Assembly: GCF_009902005.1 (NCBI RefSeq)
Contig: NZ_WUTT01000001.1
Location: 162,762-226,761 of the forward strand
Length of the DNA stretch: 64,000 nucleotides
Direction: 5' to 3'
DNA from: Halomonas alimentaria
Lineage (GTDB): Bacteria > Pseudomonadota > Gammaproteobacteria > Pseudomonadales > Halomonadaceae
The notes beneath the pieces were generated by a model that saw only the letters and a program-made list of their open reading frames with translations, searched no databases and was not told where the DNA came from. Below are positions 8,796-16,525 of this stretch, piece after piece (position 1 is the stretch's first letter; every line of letters begins with the position of its first letter). The position numbers and the translations under genes are program-made.

Positions 8796-10184
8796 ATGCG
8801 CTATATCAGTACCCGCGGGCAGGCGCCCGCGCTCTCCTTCGAGGAGGTCGTTCTCACCGGCATGGCCAGTGACGGCGGCCTCTACGTACCGGAAGAGGTT
8901 CCCACGCTCACCCGTGACGACCTCGCCGCCATGGCCGGGCTCTCCTATGCCGAGATCGCCTTCCGGGTGATGAAGCCCTTCGTCAACGGCGAGATCGACG
9001 ATGAGACCTTCCGCGGCATCGTCGAGGAGGCCTACGCCACCTTCAGCCACGACGCCGTGGTGCCCCTCAACCAGCTCGATGCCAACCACTTCCTGCTCGA
9101 GCTGTTCCACGGCCCGACCCTGGCCTTCAAGGACGTGGCGCTGCAGCTGCTCGGCCGCATCCTCGACCACTTCCTGAAGAAGCGCGGCGAGCGGGCGGTG
9201 ATCATGGGGGCGACCTCCGGCGACACCGGCTCGGCCGCCATCGAGGGGTGCCGCCACTGCGACAACCTCGACATCTTCATCCTCCACCCCCACAACCGGG
9301 TCTCGGAGGTGCAGCGCCGCCAGATGACCACGGTGCTGGCGGACAACGTCTTCAACGTCGCCATCGAGGGCAACTTCGACGACGCCCAGGCGATGGTCAA
9401 GGCGAGCTTCGCCGACCAGTCCTTCCTGAATGGCACCCGGCTGGTGGCGGTGAACTCCATCAACTGGGCGCGCATCATGGCCCAGATCGTCTACTACGTG
9501 GCCTCCGCCGTGGCGCTGGGTGCGCCGCAGCGCGAGGTGAGCTTCTGCGTGCCCTCGGCCAACTTCGGCAACGTCTTCGCCGGCTACATGGCCTACCGCA
9601 TGGGGCTGCCGGTGGAGCGCTTCGTGATCGCCACCAACGCCAACGACATCCTGCACCGCACCCTTGCCGCCAACGACTTCTCGAAGCAGGAGCTCAAGGC
9701 GACCCTGGCGCCCTCCATGGATATCGTGGTGTCGTCCAACTTCGAGCGCCTGCTGTTCGAGGCCTACGAGCGTGACGGCGCCGCCGTGGCCGAGCTGCTC
9801 GAGCGCTTCCAGGCCGAGCCCACGGCCCTGGCGGATGCGCCGCTATCGCGCCTTCGTGAACGCTTCGCCAGCCACAGCGTGGATGATGCCACCATCCTCG
9901 AGGTGATCCGCGAGGCGCACCACCGCACCCAGGAGATCCTCGATCCGCACACCGCCACCGGCTACCGCGCTGCGGAGCGCGAGCGGGGTGATGCCGCCGT
10001 GCCGATGATCACCCTGGCCACCGCCCACCCGGCCAAGTTCGCCGAGGCTGTGGTCAAGGCGGGCTTCCCGGGCGTGCCGCTGCCGCCACACATGGACGAC
10101 CTGCTGGAGCGCGAGGAGCGCTACAGCGTGCTGCCGGCGGAGCTTTCTGCCGTCCAGCAGTTCGTCGTCGAGAATCGCCGCTGA
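8796..10184 (+). CDS. thrC: Threonine synthase
   Basis: ThrC converts O-phosphohomoserine to threonine using pyridoxal phosphate. The 462-residue product begins MRYISTRGQAPALSFEEV and has the PLP lysine motif FHGPTLAFKDVALQLLG and the glycine-rich phosphate loop GATSGDTGSAAIEG. Length and order are those of the proteobacterial long-type threonine synthase. It is co-transcribed with hom. The structured repeat begins about 36 bases past its stop. Confidence 0.96.
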   Translation: MRYISTRGQAPALSFEEVVLTGMASDGGLYVPEEVPTLTRDDLAAMAGLSYAEIAFRVMKPFVNGEIDDETFRGIVEEAYATFSHDAVVPLNQLDANHFLLELFHGPTLAFKDVALQLLGRILDHFLKKRGERAVIMGATSGDTGSAAIEGCRHCDNLDIFILHPHNRVSEVQRRQMTTVLADNVFNVAIEGNFDDAQAMVKASFADQSFLNGTRLVAVNSINWARIMAQIVYYVASAVALGAPQREVSFCVPSANFGNVFAGYMAYRMGLPVERFVIATNANDILHRTLAANDFSKQELKATLAPSMDIVVSSNFERLLFEAYERDGAAVAELLERFQAEPTALADAPLSRLRERFASHSVDDATILEVIREAHHRTQEILDPHTATGYRAAERERGDAAVPMITLATAHPAKFAEAVVKAGFPGVPLPPHMDDLLEREERYSVLPAELSAVQQFVVENRR

Positions 10185-10220
10185 GTCTGCCAGCAGTATT
10201 CAGCTCCGAGTCTGCATGAC

Positions 10221-10434
10221 GCTCGGGGCTGATCCGGCGACAGACCCCGGAGCGCCGGACCGTCGATGGGGCGCTGTGAACCCTTCCCTGGGCGCTACCG
10301 ATGCCCTGCTTCGCTCTCGCGTCCTGCTCCGGTTGCAGGACCTGTGCTGGCCATCCATGGCCAGCCCGTTCGAAGCAGTGCTTCTCACCCCTGGCATAGG
10401 ACCCCCTCTTCGGCCTGTCCCCAGCGCCCCTCGC
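10221..10434 (+). repeat. Structured intergenic repeat, copy 1 (long form)
   Basis: This copy of a dispersed family fills most of the 306-base gap between thrC and recJ. The shared core is GCGCTGTGAACCC followed by CCTGGGCGCTACCGA. The helix ATGCC (10301-10305)/GGCAT (10393-10397) encloses 87 bases here, against six in copies 2-4. The insert folds on itself: CTGCTTCG (10306-10313)/CGAAGCAG (10371-10378) encloses hairpins GTCCTGC/GCAGGAC (10321-10341) and GCTGGCCAT/ATGGCCAGC (10346-10365). It also has a CCGG-AGCG-CCGG side hairpin shared with copy 4. Function is unknown. Confidence 0.85.
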
Positions 10435-10490
10435 TATTCCGGCGGCCCTCTCTTGCATGCGGTCATAGACTTGAAACAGAGGAGCCCGGC

Positions 10491-12293
10491 TTGGACGCAG
10501 TGACGGACCCTACCGATCTTAATCAGCGCCTGAGGCCACGCATCCTGCCGCGGCCCCGGGATGCCGCGCTCTATGCTCGCGCCCAGCGCGAGGGGCTCTC
10601 CGAGCTCCAGGCCCGGGTGCTGGCCGGGCGCCTGGCGGGCTATCAGGGCGAGCTCGCCCCGCTGGTCTCGCCCAGCCTGCGTCACCTGGCCCACCCCGAG
10701 AGGCTCGCCGACGGGCGTCGCGCCGCCGAGCGCATCGCCCAGGCGGTGGTCGATGGCGAGCATATCGGCATCCTCACCGACTACGACGTCGACGGTATCA
10801 CTTCCCATGTGGTCATCCGGCGCACCCTGCACGAGCTGTTCGGCGTGCCCGAGGCGAAGCTGCACAGCCTGATCGGCCACCGCATCCACGACGGCTACGG
10901 CATCAGCCTGCCGCTGGTGGAGCGCACCCTGGCCCTCAAGCCGCGGCCCAGCCTGGTGATCACCGCCGACTGCGGCAGCTCCGATGAGCCGCGCATCGCG
11001 CGCCTCGTCGCGGAGGGCATCGAAGTGGTGGTCAGCGACCACCACGCCCTGCCGGTGGAGGGGCCGCCGCCTTCCGCCCATGCCGTGGTCAATCCCACCC
11101 GCGATGACTGCGACTACCCCGACCCGACCATCGCCGGCTGCATGGTGGCCTGGCTTACGATGTCGCTGACCCGCTCGGTGCTGATCGAGTGGGGCGTGCT
11201 GGGTCGGGAGACACCCAAGCTCTCGCCCTGGCTCTCCTATGTGGCACTGGGCACGGTGGCGGACTGCGTCTCGCTGGGTGGCAGCCCCGCCAACCGGGCG
11301 GTGGTGACCCACGGCCTGACCCTGATCAACCGCATGGAGGCCGCCTGCTGGCGGGCCATGGCCCAGCGCCTGGGTGCCGACAGCGTGCCCTTCGATGCCG
11401 AGACCCTGGGCTTCCAGATGGGGCCGCGCATCAACGCCCGCTCACGGCTCGATGACCCCTATGCGGCGCTGCACTTCATGCTGGCAGCGGATGACGCCAC
11501 CGCGGTGCGGCATCTGGAGACGCTGGATCAGGACAACCAGTCGCGCAAGGCGATCGAGGCCGACATGGCCGAGCAGGCGCGGGCACTGGCACTGCCGGCG
11601 TTGACCGCCGACGAGCCGGCCATCGTGGTCTATCTCGAGAGCGGCCACGCCGGCGTGCAGGGCATCGTCGCCTCACGGCTGGTGCAGGCCTACGGACGCC
11701 CGGCGCTGGTACTGACCCCCGCCGCGACACCGGGCATGCTGACCGGCTCGGGGCGCTCCATCGAGGGGCTGCACCTGCGTGACGCCCTGCAGCGCACCTT
11801 CGAGCTGGCGCCCGAGGCGCTGCCACGCTTCGGCGGCCACCGCGGGGCGGCCGGCGTCGGGGTGCCCGTCGAGCAGCTGGATGCCTTCAAGGCGGCCTTC
11901 CTCCAGGCGGTGGCCGAGCAACTAGGTGGGGCGGAGCTCTATCCGCGGATCCTCACCGATGGCGACCTTGCCCCCGAGCAGTTGAGCCTCGCGACCCTCG
12001 AGGAGCTGCAGGCGCTGGGTCCCTATGGGCGCGAGTTCGATCCACCGCTGTTCCAGGGCGAGTTCATCGTCGAGCGCCTGCGTCCGGTGGGCGCCGATGG
12101 CAACCACCTGATGCTGGAGCTCTCGCTGGGCGCGGTGATCCACCGGGCGATCTGGTTCCGGGCGCTGACGCCGGGCGAGGTGCCCGCCTTCGGGGTGGGT
12201 GACCGGCTGCGCTGCGCCTACAAGCTCAATCGCAACCGCTGGCGGGGCAGGGAGAACCTGCAGCTGATGGTCGAGCACGCCGAAGTCATATAA
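10491..12293 (+). CDS. recJ: Single-strand-specific 5'-3' exonuclease RecJ
   Basis: RecJ degrades 5' single-stranded ends in RecF-pathway repair, mismatch repair and base-excision repair. The start is taken as TTG at 10491, with GAGGAG six bases upstream; earlier in-frame codons fall inside the repeat. The 600-residue product has the DHH phosphoesterase motifs ILTDYDVDGITSHVV near residue 97 and VSDHHALP near 181. The DHHA1 part follows (GIVASRLVQAYGRPALVL, GSGRSIEGLHLRDALQ, FGGHRGAAGV near 445), then a C-terminal OB-like domain. It is slightly longer than E. coli RecJ. The next gene begins ten bases later after AAGGAG. Confidence 0.88.
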   Translation: MDAVTDPTDLNQRLRPRILPRPRDAALYARAQREGLSELQARVLAGRLAGYQGELAPLVSPSLRHLAHPERLADGRRAAERIAQAVVDGEHIGILTDYDVDGITSHVVIRRTLHELFGVPEAKLHSLIGHRIHDGYGISLPLVERTLALKPRPSLVITADCGSSDEPRIARLVAEGIEVVVSDHHALPVEGPPPSAHAVVNPTRDDCDYPDPTIAGCMVAWLTMSLTRSVLIEWGVLGRETPKLSPWLSYVALGTVADCVSLGGSPANRAVVTHGLTLINRMEAACWRAMAQRLGADSVPFDAETLGFQMGPRINARSRLDDPYAALHFMLAADDATAVRHLETLDQDNQSRKAIEADMAEQARALALPALTADEPAIVVYLESGHAGVQGIVASRLVQAYGRPALVLTPAATPGMLTGSGRSIEGLHLRDALQRTFELAPEALPRFGGHRGAAGVGVPVEQLDAFKAAFLQAVAEQLGGAELYPRILTDGDLAPEQLSLATLEELQALGPYGREFDPPLFQGEFIVERLRPVGADGNHLMLELSLGAVIHRAIWFRALTPGEVPAFGVGDRLRCAYKLNRNRWRGRENLQLMVEHAEVI

Positions 12294-12303
12294 GGAGTCA
12301 GGC

Positions 12304-12921
12304 ATGGACCCGCAGGAGCTGCCCAAGGACCCCCACTCCCTCCGGGAGGACGCCATGGCGATGCTTGTCGGCACGCTGTTCGTGGCGCTGGGCGTGACCC
12401 TCTACACCCAGGCCACGCTGCTCACCGGCAGCACAGCCGGCATGGCCTTCCTGCTGCAGTATGCCAGCGGCTGGCCCTTCGGCGCCTGGTTCTTCCTGAT
12501 CAACCTGCCGTTCTACTGGCTGGCCATCAAGCGCATGGGGTGGTCGTTCACGCTGCGTACCTTCGCCGCCATCGGCCTGGTGTCGCTGTTCTCGGAGCTC
12601 ACCGTTCGCTGGATCGACATCGCCGCCGTGGCGCCGCTCTACGGCGCGCTGATGGGCGGCTGCCTGATCGGCATCGGCATGCTGATCCTGTTTCGCCACC
12701 GCGCCAGCCTCGGCGGGGTGAATATCCTGGTGCTATACCTGCAGGACCGCTTCGGACTGCGCGCCGGCTATGTGCAGCTGGCCATCGACGGCGCCATCAT
12801 GCTGGTCGGCCTGGCGCTGCTGCCGGTCGACCGAATCGGCCTCTCGGTGCTCGGTGCGGTGGCCCTCAACCTGATCATCGCGCTGAACCACAAGCCCGGG
12901 CGCTACATGGGGGTGAGCTGA
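12304..12921 (+). CDS. YitT-family multipass membrane protein
   Basis: This 205-residue inner-membrane protein has about five or six hydrophobic helices and the YitT/DUF161 patterns LLTGSTAGMAFLLQY and LIGIGMLILFRHRASLGGVNILVLYLQDRFGLRAG. Substrate and role are unknown; some relatives have been suggested as transporters. The ribosome site is AAGGAG overlapping the end of recJ, so read-through from recJ is likely. The stop codon lies inside a perfect hairpin that also holds the stop of the convergent micropeptide gene. Confidence 0.82.
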   Translation: MDPQELPKDPHSLREDAMAMLVGTLFVALGVTLYTQATLLTGSTAGMAFLLQYASGWPFGAWFFLINLPFYWLAIKRMGWSFTLRTFAAIGLVSLFSELTVRWIDIAAVAPLYGALMGGCLIGIGMLILFRHRASLGGVNILVLYLQDRFGLRAGYVQLAIDGAIMLVGLALLPVDRIGLSVLGAVALNLIIALNHKPGRYMGVS

Positions 12922-12937
12922 GCCGGTACCCGGCTCA
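12919..12937. terminator. Hairpin shared by two convergent genes
   Basis: TGAGCCGG (12919-12926) and CCGGCTCA (12930-12937) pair perfectly around a TAC loop. The 5' arm begins with the TGA of the YitT-family gene, and the other arm, read on the minus strand, begins with the TGA of the micropeptide gene. There is no T run, so true terminator strength is uncertain. Confidence 0.55.
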
Positions 12938-13009
12938 GCGCTTGCCCCAGAACCACCAGGCGATCAGGCCAATCAGGGCGAGTCCTGCCAGATTGATGAT
13001 CCAGCTCAT
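12935..13009 (-). CDS. 24-residue single-helix membrane micropeptide in copper operon
   Basis: The start codon overlaps the copA stop as ATGA, and a good AAGGAGG site lies in the end of copA (near 13017-13023). The product is Met-Ser-Trp, then one hydrophobic helix (about residues 3-22), and ends WWFWGKR. It is too short to be anything but a membrane micropeptide. The sequence resembles the first transmembrane helix of the cupredoxin-like proteins often encoded beside copper ATPases, so it may be a remnant or a stand-alone relative. A regulator or accessory subunit of CopA is another possibility. The open frame and coupling are seen; function is unknown. Confidence 0.6.
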   Translation of the reverse strand: MSWIINLAGLALIGLIAWWFWGKR

Positions 13010-15771
13010 CGCTTGGCCTCCTTGTGCTGGTTGTCGACCTCATCGCTGCCCCCGGCCTCGCCGGAGGGGCGGAACAGGCGCAGGCGGTTGGCGTTGCTCA
13101 CCACGGTGATCGAGGAGAGCGACATCGCCGCCCCGGCGATCATCGGCGACAGCAGGGTGCCGGTGATGGGGAAGAGCACACCCGCGGCGATGGGAATGCC
13201 CAGGGTGTTGTAGCCGAAGGCGCCCACCAGGTTCTGCTTGATGTTGGTCAGCGTGGCGCGGCTGATCTCGATGGCCGCGGCCACGCCGTGCAGCGAGCCG
13301 CGCACCAGGGTGATGCCGGCACTCTCGATGGCCACGTCGGTGCCCTGGCCGATGGCGAAGCCGACGTCGGCCCGGGCCAGTGCCGGAGCGTCGTTGATGC
13401 CGTCGCCGACCATGCCGACCACCTCACCCTCGCCCTGCAGGCGCTCGATCTCGGCGTGCTTGTCCTCGGGCAGCAGACCGGCGCGGAAGTCGTCGATGCC
13501 CACCTCCCGGGCGATGGCGGAGGCGGTGTGCTCGTTGTCGCCGGTCAGCATCACCACCTTGAGGCCATCGGCCTGCAGGCGCTTCACCGCCGCCACGGTG
13601 TCGTGGCGCAGCGGGTCGCTGATGCCGAACAGCGCGGCCAGCCGGCCATCCACGGCCAGATAGACCACGGTGCGCGCCTTCTCCTCCAGTTCACCGGCCT
13701 TCTCCCTGCCGCTGGCCAGGTCGACGCCGGCCTCCTCCAGCAGGCGGGCGTTGCCCAGCAGCAGCGCGCGGCCGTCGGCGGTCTCGGCCTTTACGCCGCC
13801 GCCGGTCACGCTGTCGAAATTCCGGATATCGGCGGGCTCGGCGTCGCCCTCCTCGGCGTGAGCCATCAGAGCCGCAGCCAGCGGGTGCTCGGAGCCACGC
13901 TCCAGGGCCGCCACCAGCGCGAGCACCTGGGGCTCTTCCCCTTCAAGGATCTCGGCTTCGGTCACGCTCGGCTTGCCCTCGGTCAGGGTGCCGGTCTTGT
14001 CCACCACCAGGGTGGTGAGCTTGCTGGCGGTCTGCAGGGCGTCGCCGCTTCTCACCAGTACGCCGTGCTCGGCGGCCTTGCCCACCCCGATCATGGTGGA
14101 GATCGGCGTGGCCAGGCCCAGGGCGCAGGGGCAGGCGATGATCAGCACCGTGGTGGCGGTCACCAGCATGTGCAGCACCCGTGGCTCGGGGCCGAGGTTG
14201 TACCAGACCAGCGCGGTGAGCACGGCGATGATCATCACCGAGGGCACGAAGATGCTCGAGACCTTGTCGGCCAGCGCCCCGATGGGCGGCCGTGAGTTCT
14301 GAGCGCTGGCCACCTGTTCGGTGATGCGGCCCAGGCGGGTATCGGCGCCGACTCGGGTGGCACGGTAGACCAGCGAGCCCTTGCCGTTGACGGTCCCCGC
14401 GCTGACCTCGTCACCCTCGCCCTTGGTCACCGGCAGGGGTTCGCCGGTAAGCATCGATTCGTCGATATGGCTCTGCCCCTCGGTCACCTCGCCATCCACC
14501 GGCAGGCGCTCGCCGGGACGCGCGCGGATATGGTCCCCCTCACGCACCTCGTCGATCTCGACCTCGCGCTCCTCGCCGTCACGGATCACCCGGGCCGTGC
14601 GGCTCTGCAGGTCGAGCAGGCGCCTGAGGGCGTCGCTGGTGCGGCCCCGGGCGCGCAGCTCCAGGGCGTTGCCCAGCAGCACCAGGCCGATGATCATCGA
14701 CGAGGCCTCGAAGTAGATGCCGCGGGCCATCTCGGGCAGCCAGGGGGCGAAGGCCACCACCGCCATGGAGTAGGCCCAGGCGGTGCCGGTGCCCATGGCG
14801 ATCAGGGTGTCCATGTTGGCCTGGTGATGACGGAAGTTCTTCCAGGCGTTGACGAAGAAGTGCCGCCCGGGGAAGGCCATCACGGCGAGAGTCAGCGCCC
14901 CGACCACCAGCCAGAAGAGCCGGCCCGCGCCTTCCGGATGGGGGGGGTAGACGAACATGCCGACCATCAGCGGGATGGCCAGGGCCAGCGACCAGAAGCT
15001 GCCCTTGAGGCGGCGACGATACTCCCGCGCATCGCGATCGGCGCGGGCCGCCTCGGCCTGGCGCAGGTCGTGGATCGGCTCGGCGCCATAGCCCACCGCC
15101 TCCACGGCCTCGATCAGGGCCTCCTCGTCGGCGCTGCCCTGCACCTGGGCGTTGTGGGTGCCGAAGTTGACCGTGGCGGAGACCACCCCCGGGGTGCGCT
15201 CCAGCGCCTGCTGGACGCTCTTCACGCAGCTGGCGCAGGTCATGCCGCCGATGGAGAGGCGATGGGTGGTGGCGCGCTCACCGGTGGGCGATTCCCGGGG
15301 TGCCTCGCTCGGGGCCTCTGTGGCGGGAACGGCTTCCTCCTGTTCGTCATCCATGGCGGCCTGCTGCTCCTCTCCCGGCGGATAGCCGGCCTCGTCCAGC
15401 AGGCGGTCCAGTGTCTCGTCATCCAGCCGGGTGGTCACGGTGAGGCGTTTCTCCGCCGGCTCGCCAACCACCTCGGCGTCGGCATCCTCGGCCTGGATCG
15501 CCTCGCGCATGCGTCTCACGCAGCCCTGACAGCTCATGCCGGGCACCTGGCGCTCGCGACGCAGCGGACGATCCGCCGGCGGGTAGCCGGCGTCCTGCAG
15601 CGTGCGGTCGAGCCTCGCGTCGTCGAGGGTGGAGGTGACGGTGAGACGCTTGTCGTCCGGAGCACCCATGACCTCGGCCTGCGGGTCCTCGGCCTGGATC
15701 GCCTCGCGCATGCGCTTCACGCAACCCTGGCAGTTCATGCCGGGAACGCGGCGTTCGAGGGTGGCGTTCAT
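13006..15771 (-). CDS. copA: Copper-exporting P1B-type ATPase CopA
   Basis: CopA exports cytoplasmic Cu(I) using ATP. The 921-residue product starts at ATG 15771 (AAGGAGA site), four bases into the cueR stop. It has three heavy-metal-associated domains with CxxC at residues 14/17, 81/84 and 179/182; the first two are near-duplicates, and an acidic linker precedes the third. The core has eight membrane helices, the A-domain TGE ([10 protein letters not shown]), the CPC ion site near residue 545 ([13 protein letters not shown]), the phosphorylated Asp in [11 protein letters not shown] near 590, the HP motif (SEHPLA) and [11 protein letters not shown] near 790. Length exceeds E. coli CopA (about 834) because of the extra domain. 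Confidence 0.95.
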   Translation of the reverse strand: MNATLERRVPGMNCQGCVKRMREAIQAEDPQAEVMGAPDDKRLTVTSTLDDARLDRTLQDAGYPPADRPLRRERQVPGMSCQGCVRRMREAIQAEDADAEVVGEPAEKRLTVTTRLDDETLDRLLDEAGYPPGEEQQAAMDDEQEEAVPATEAPSEAPRESPTGERATTHRLSIGGMTCASCVKSVQQALERTPGVVSATVNFGTHNAQVQGSADEEALIEAVEAVGYGAEPIHDLRQAEAARADRDAREYRRRLKGSFWSLALAIPLMVGMFVYPPHPEGAGRLFWLVVGALTLAVMAFPGRHFFVNAWKNFRHHQANMDTLIAMGTGTAWAYSMAVVAFAPWLPEMARGIYFEASSMIIGLVLLGNALELRARGRTSDALRRLLDLQSRTARVIRDGEEREVEIDEVREGDHIRARPGERLPVDGEVTEGQSHIDESMLTGEPLPVTKGEGDEVSAGTVNGKGSLVYRATRVGADTRLGRITEQVASAQNSRPPIGALADKVSSIFVPSVMIIAVLTALVWYNLGPEPRVLHMLVTATTVLIIACPCALGLATPISTMIGVGKAAEHGVLVRSGDALQTASKLTTLVVDKTGTLTEGKPSVTEAEILEGEEPQVLALVAALERGSEHPLAAALMAHAEEGDAEPADIRNFDSVTGGGVKAETADGRALLLGNARLLEEAGVDLASGREKAGELEEKARTVVYLAVDGRLAALFGISDPLRHDTVAAVKRLQADGLKVVMLTGDNEHTASAIAREVGIDDFRAGLLPEDKHAEIERLQGEGEVVGMVGDGINDAPALARADVGFAIGQGTDVAIESAGITLVRGSLHGVAAAIEISRATLTNIKQNLVGAFGYNTLGIPIAAGVLFPITGTLLSPMIAGAAMSLSSITVVSNANRLRLFRPSGEAGGSDEVDNQHKEAKR
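15376..15747 (-). repeat. Tandem duplication of the first CopA metal-binding domain
   Basis: CopA residues 9-65 (15577-15747) and 76-132 (15376-15546) are both 57 residues long, align without gaps and are identical at 42 positions. The DNA around the CxxC helix (encoding CQGCV then [10 protein letters not shown]) is almost the same in both. The third domain (GMTCASC) is much more different, so the first two arose by a later in-frame duplication. Confidence 0.85.
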
Positions 15772-16226
15772 GGCGTCTCCTTGTTGGGCCTGTGTGAAGA
15801 GGGGGTGGCGTGGGTGTGGAGCGGCTCGGGGAAGCTCTCGATCAGGCGGCACAGGCTGTGGCCGTCCGGGGTGCCGTCAGGCATCTCGGCCCAGGCGTCC
15901 AGCGCCCGCTCCATGCGCTCGGCCAGGGCCTGCAGCTCGGAGATCCGCTCGCGGATCTGCGGCAGCCGGCTGGCCAGCAGGTCGCGAACCATGGGGCAGG
16001 GCGAGTCGCCGTGGTCGGCGTGGTCGAGAATCTCGCGGATCTCGGCGACGCCGAAGCCCAGGGTGCGGGCGCGCTGGATGAAGCGCAGCCGTTCCAGGTC
16101 GTCCTGGGTGAACAGCTGGTAGCCGTTGTCGGGATGGCGCTCGGGGTGCAGAAGACCCTCCCGCACATAGTGGCGTACGGTCTCGGCGGTGACGCCGGCA
16201 CCCCTTGCCAGTTCACTGACCTTCAT
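15768..16226 (-). CDS. cueR: MerR-family copper-responsive activator CueR
   Basis: CueR bends overlong-spacer promoters into an active form when it binds Cu(I). The 152-residue product starts at [20 protein letters not shown]; the longer frame upstream runs through its own promoter. The winged helix-turn-helix is followed by a dimerisation helix. The metal-binding region has a Cys in [16 protein letters not shown] and another late (SLCRLIES), a spacing not identical to E. coli CueR (C112/C120), so the exact metal is inferred from context. It is the first gene of an operon with copA, with an ATGA overlap, so it probably controls its own synthesis too. Confidence 0.85.
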   Translation of the reverse strand: MKVSELARGAGVTAETVRHYVREGLLHPERHPDNGYQLFTQDDLERLRFIQRARTLGFGVAEIREILDHADHGDSPCPMVRDLLASRLPQIRERISELQALAERMERALDAWAEMPDGTPDGHSLCRLIESFPEPLHTHATPSSHRPNKETP

Positions 16227-16256
16227 GGGATCGCCTCTCGGGATTGGCATGCCTGT

Positions 16257-16288
16257 AGTGTAAAACCCTTGTGTTACCCAAAGGTCAA
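16257..16288 (-). promoter_or_regulatory. MerR-type promoter/operator of cueR-copA
   Basis: On the minus strand a -35 TTGACC (16283-16288) and a -10 TACACT (16257-16262) are separated by about 20 bases, too far for sigma-70 alone and typical of MerR-family promoters. The spacer holds a near-perfect dyad, ACCTTTG then CAAGGGT (16265-16285). This fits activation by CueR from its own operator. Confidence 0.75.
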
Positions 16289-16362
16289 GGCATTCACAGG
16301 CTGCCGGAATGTGCCGATTCGTTACGGGACCGGTGAGAGGTAACTCCATGAAAGTTCATGAC

Positions 16363-16391
16363 TTCAAACAACTGTGCGACCAAAGTATTAG
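16363..16391 (+). promoter_or_regulatory. Putative fadL promoter
   Basis: TTCAAA (16363-16368) and TATTAG (16386-16391) are spaced 17 bases apart in a locally AT-richer stretch, about 135 bases before the fadL start. Two PsrA-like boxes follow directly downstream. Confidence 0.4.
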
Positions 16392-16404
16392 CGTTTTCAG
16401 CATT

Positions 16405-16437
16405 AAAACGCTCGTTTGGGGTTGAAACGCTCGTTGG
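16405..16437 (+). promoter_or_regulatory. Two tandem PsrA-like operator boxes
   Basis: AAAACGCTCGTTTG (16405-16418) and GAAACGCTCGTTGG (16424-16437) repeat with a 19-base period. Both resemble the known PsrA pattern (G/C)AAAC-N2-4-GTTT(G/C), each with one change. PsrA is a fatty-acid-sensing TetR repressor of beta-oxidation genes in pseudomonads, which fits a fatty-acid porin gene. The match is by eye. The rest of the 299-base gap between cueR and fadL shows only the two promoters. Confidence 0.5.
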
Positions 16438-16525
16438 CATACGCGAAAAGGGAGGGGCACGCGCCAGCCTCCGCGAGAGGCTACGCCGGCGCCAACGTCA
16501 TAACAGCACCGCAAGGGATGGATCC

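Noticed and set aside
10301..10397. tRNA-like cloverleaf in repeat copy 1
   Set aside because: Branched fold, but no T-psi-C sequence, no acceptor CCA end, and stem lengths do not match a tRNA.
10216..10503. 95-codon frame inside the thrC-recJ gap
   Set aside because: It lies on the structured repeat; other repeat copies do not preserve the frame, so the constraint is on folding rather than coding.
13024..16122. Two long plus-strand frames (423 and 551 codons) across copA and cueR
   Set aside because: Antisense to copA and cueR, which carry all expected motifs; composition is that of shadow frames.
16369..16386. Possible FadR operator (AACTGTGCGACCAAAG)
   Set aside because: Only partly similar to the enterobacterial FadR site, and overlaps the spacer of the candidate promoter; the PsrA-like boxes nearby are a better fit.
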